From positions 15,964,776 through 16,028,775 of the forward strand of contig JACBWW010000020.1 of NCBI GenBank assembly GCA_020086605.1: DNA of 64,000 nt, read 5' to 3'. Each line of letters opens with the position of its first letter. The stretch's first letter is position 1. The notes beneath the pieces were generated by a model. It was not told where the DNA came from. It saw only the letters and a list, made by a program, of their open reading frames with translations, and did not search any database. This document shows positions 61,804 through 64,000 of this stretch, in pieces. A program made the position numbers and the translations under genes. The stretch is from Lanius collurio (Eukaryota > Chordata > Aves > Passeriformes > Laniidae).

Positions 61804-64000
61804 AATGTTAAGGTTTCTGGGTTTCCACAGCAGATGTTCATGTATCATTGGGGTTTGGAGGAATTTACTGTGTGTATTTTACAGAAGCTACTCAAAATCT
61901 CCCACATGCAAATTATTTAGGCAGCATTTTTTTTCTTTGAATCTTCTGGTCAAACCAAATGGGAAGAATGAATCTGCTGCATTTTCACAAATAGGGACTA
62001 GTATTAATATGATTTGCTTAAGCCTAAGGAAGAGTGAGTGGTTGTGCTCAGAAATTGTGCTCACTTAAATGTAGCTTTATTTGGATGCCAGATATTTGTG
62101 TTCAAATAAAGCGCTGAATCTCTAGAATTCAGAAGCCGACATTGTTTGAAGTTTCAAACTTAACTAGTGGGGTTTTTGCAGTTTTTACAAAGCTAAAATA
62201 AGCTTTTTTAACTCTTTTGGGAAAGTGCATAGTATTTTTCCATAATTCAAAAATAGCTTAAGGTATTTTTTCACATTCTCTCTCCTCCTCCCTAGATTCC
62301 TCTCTTCTCCTCCACTCAGCATAAAAATAGAAAAAGTCTGTAAAACATTGGTCCTGAAGAGCTACTAATACTGATTTAAAATTAAAGTTAAAATGATTAG
62401 CTATTTATATATCACTCAGCAGCAGAATAGGAGGGAATAAGACAGGTAATTTACAAGACAGGTAAACTCTTGAAAAGATGTTTGAAAACCCCCTTTGGTT
62501 TAATACAGTGGTCAAATAAATACTGTGAAGCAAAATATTGAAGCTCCCCACTGGATTCTATCCTCACTCAGACTTATTTCATTCTTCTTCTGGACCAACA
62601 AATAATGGCTCTTTCTATCACTACCATAAGGTCATTGACTTCTTTCACTGACATTCCCAAATGTTTGTTTGCTTCTTCAACACATCTTTCCAACAACTGA
62701 AGTTTTTGTTCTATTTTTACAGTTTTCTAGTGATAACAACTCCTCTTCTTAACAGGGGAACCACATGATGAACCTCTTTTACACAAAAGGACTTCCTAAC
62801 TGTATCATCTCAGCTGATAATGAGTAGTGTTAAAATTCTTTTTATCATTTTTTCCCTCCAAAATAGCATCGGCCTGGCTAAGGTACATATGCCCTTGAGG
62901 GAGGCAGGCATAGGCCTCTGGCATTCCCAACTTACTAGCTCTAGATAACAATGCTCTTTCCACTTAGTTCGCAAGAATTTTGGGTCACCTTCCTGAGACA
63001 CCTCATTCTTCCCCCACATTTTCCTCCTATCCTCTCCTTTTACCAATACACCACAGCAAATGCAGGCACTTCATTCCAGGCTGCAGTCCTCTCTCTGGGC
63101 TGGGCTCCCACATGCTTTGATTTTCGTCCTTGCCCCCACCCTTCCCCTAAAAACGCTATTGCGTATCTTAAATCTTAAATTAAGCTTTCTGGATATGTTT
63201 TTATAGCATCTATATTTAAATTTCAAGATTCCTAAGAAAACAGAGTGATGCTTTAAAACAATCAGTTCTTTTTTTAATCTCTTGATTGAAGAGAAATTAA
63301 TTACTCTCTTTCAATGTTTGCTAACAGACATGCAGCACATCCAGAACATGCATTTTATTCATATATACAGGCACACTGTATCCAACTATTCTTCAGACAT
63401 GAGTTCATACAGAGCTGTGGATAGTAAATCATAAGTTAATATGATAGATATTAATATATCTACCAGATATAGTTAGTTAGTTGAGAAATTGATGTAACCA
63501 TTCTGGATTTGTGTCTCCAGCTACAGCTGGGCATGTCCAGATGACAGAAACATACAATATCCTGGCCTTCATTGTGGCTGGTACGAAACAGAGGTACCGG
63601 GACCTGACTCATTCAGCTCAAAGCAAAGCTTTCTGGCAGTTTTATTGATCATTTTCCAGTTGCTGTTTACTTTGGGGAATGAATGTTTTTTTTCTTAAAT
63701 ATGGACAGGTTTTTAAAACTGGACAGGTTACTTAAAAATGGGCAGTTAAAATATCTAAGAAATAGTCATACTGTGCAGGCTAGTAAATTGAGATTCTGGC
63801 AGTGTAAGCTGTGGAAGATTTCTAGCAGTTCAGAGCAAGACAGCTCAAAAAGACCAAGTCTGTTTAAAAGCTAATGAAACAGAGCAAAGCAGCCAACCAA
63901 AGTATGGGTAATGGATGGGGCAGTTGCTAAGGAAATAAAGCACTGCTTCACTACTGCAACTGGCCAGCACATATGAACTGAGATTTCTCCAGCGGGGTCT

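Larger units (their letters stand above)
59890..64000 (-). other. CORIN: CORIN intron upstream of the stalk exon, partial
   Basis: About 4.1 kb of AT-rich intron running to the window edge. It contains a small CR1 3'-end scrap (61080-61127), a (TA)13 microsatellite (61778-61803) and a pyrimidine-rich tract near 62276-62320. No convincing transmembrane exon was found; a weak candidate near 61573-61663 is discussed under findings. Confidence 0.8.

Noticed and set aside
1..64000. CRISPR arrays, operons or bacterial-type regulatory signals
   Set aside because: No regularly spaced direct repeats with unique spacers and no dense coding. The window is vertebrate intron and exon sequence.

Overview
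The window is vertebrate nuclear DNA, and the repeats point to a bird. AT-rich intronic sequence is interrupted by many CR1-type LINE fragments with the avian 3' signature (strings related to GATTCTATGA), by several solo LTRs and by a tRNA-Ile-derived SINE-like head. The repeat mix and the tRNA-Ile head suggest a songbird, but that is an inference. I see no sign of bacterial, plasmid or viral genome organisation.

One host gene spans almost the whole window on the minus strand: CORIN, the type II transmembrane serine protease that processes pro-atrial natriuretic peptide. Seven internal exons can be placed to the base from splice sites, reading frame and domain content. In transcript order they are the extracellular stalk (59889-59437), the two halves of the first Frizzled domain (39585-39375 and 20851-20670), and four LDL-receptor class A modules (10269-10156, 4885-4778, 3220-3110, 2516-2406). 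Together they give 1290 bp (430 codons), open throughout, with agreeing splice phases and GT/AG at every junction. The cytoplasmic/transmembrane exons must lie to the right of the window. The second Frizzled domain, remaining LDLa modules, scavenger-receptor domain and protease must lie to the left.

The rest is intron. From left to right: small introns between LDLa exons (2.4-4.8 kb); a 5.3-kb intron with a CORIN-sense LTR and a tRNA-Ile/CR1 chimera (4.9-10.2 kb); a 10.4-kb intron with a CR1, a solo LTR and two more CR1s (10.3-20.7 kb); an 18.5-kb intron splitting Frizzled domain 1, with LTRs and CR1s (20.9-39.4 kb); and a 19.9-kb intron before the stalk exon (39.6-59.4 kb). The last of these holds two LTRs, a diverged CR1, an 11-bp GC-rich minisatellite beside a CpG-rich block at 54.2-54.8 kb, and a strong poly(T)/poly(A) inverted repeat. 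The last 4.1 kb is intron.

I found no clearly new biological system. The most useful leads are: a CpG-rich block whose minus strand carries an ATG followed by a phase-1 splice donor compatible with the Frizzled exon; the G-rich minisatellite transcribed within CORIN pre-mRNA; a stalk about twice the human length as I remember it; a tRNA-Ile head fused to a long CR1 segment; and two related solo LTRs with 6-bp target duplications and unusual TG...TA ends.
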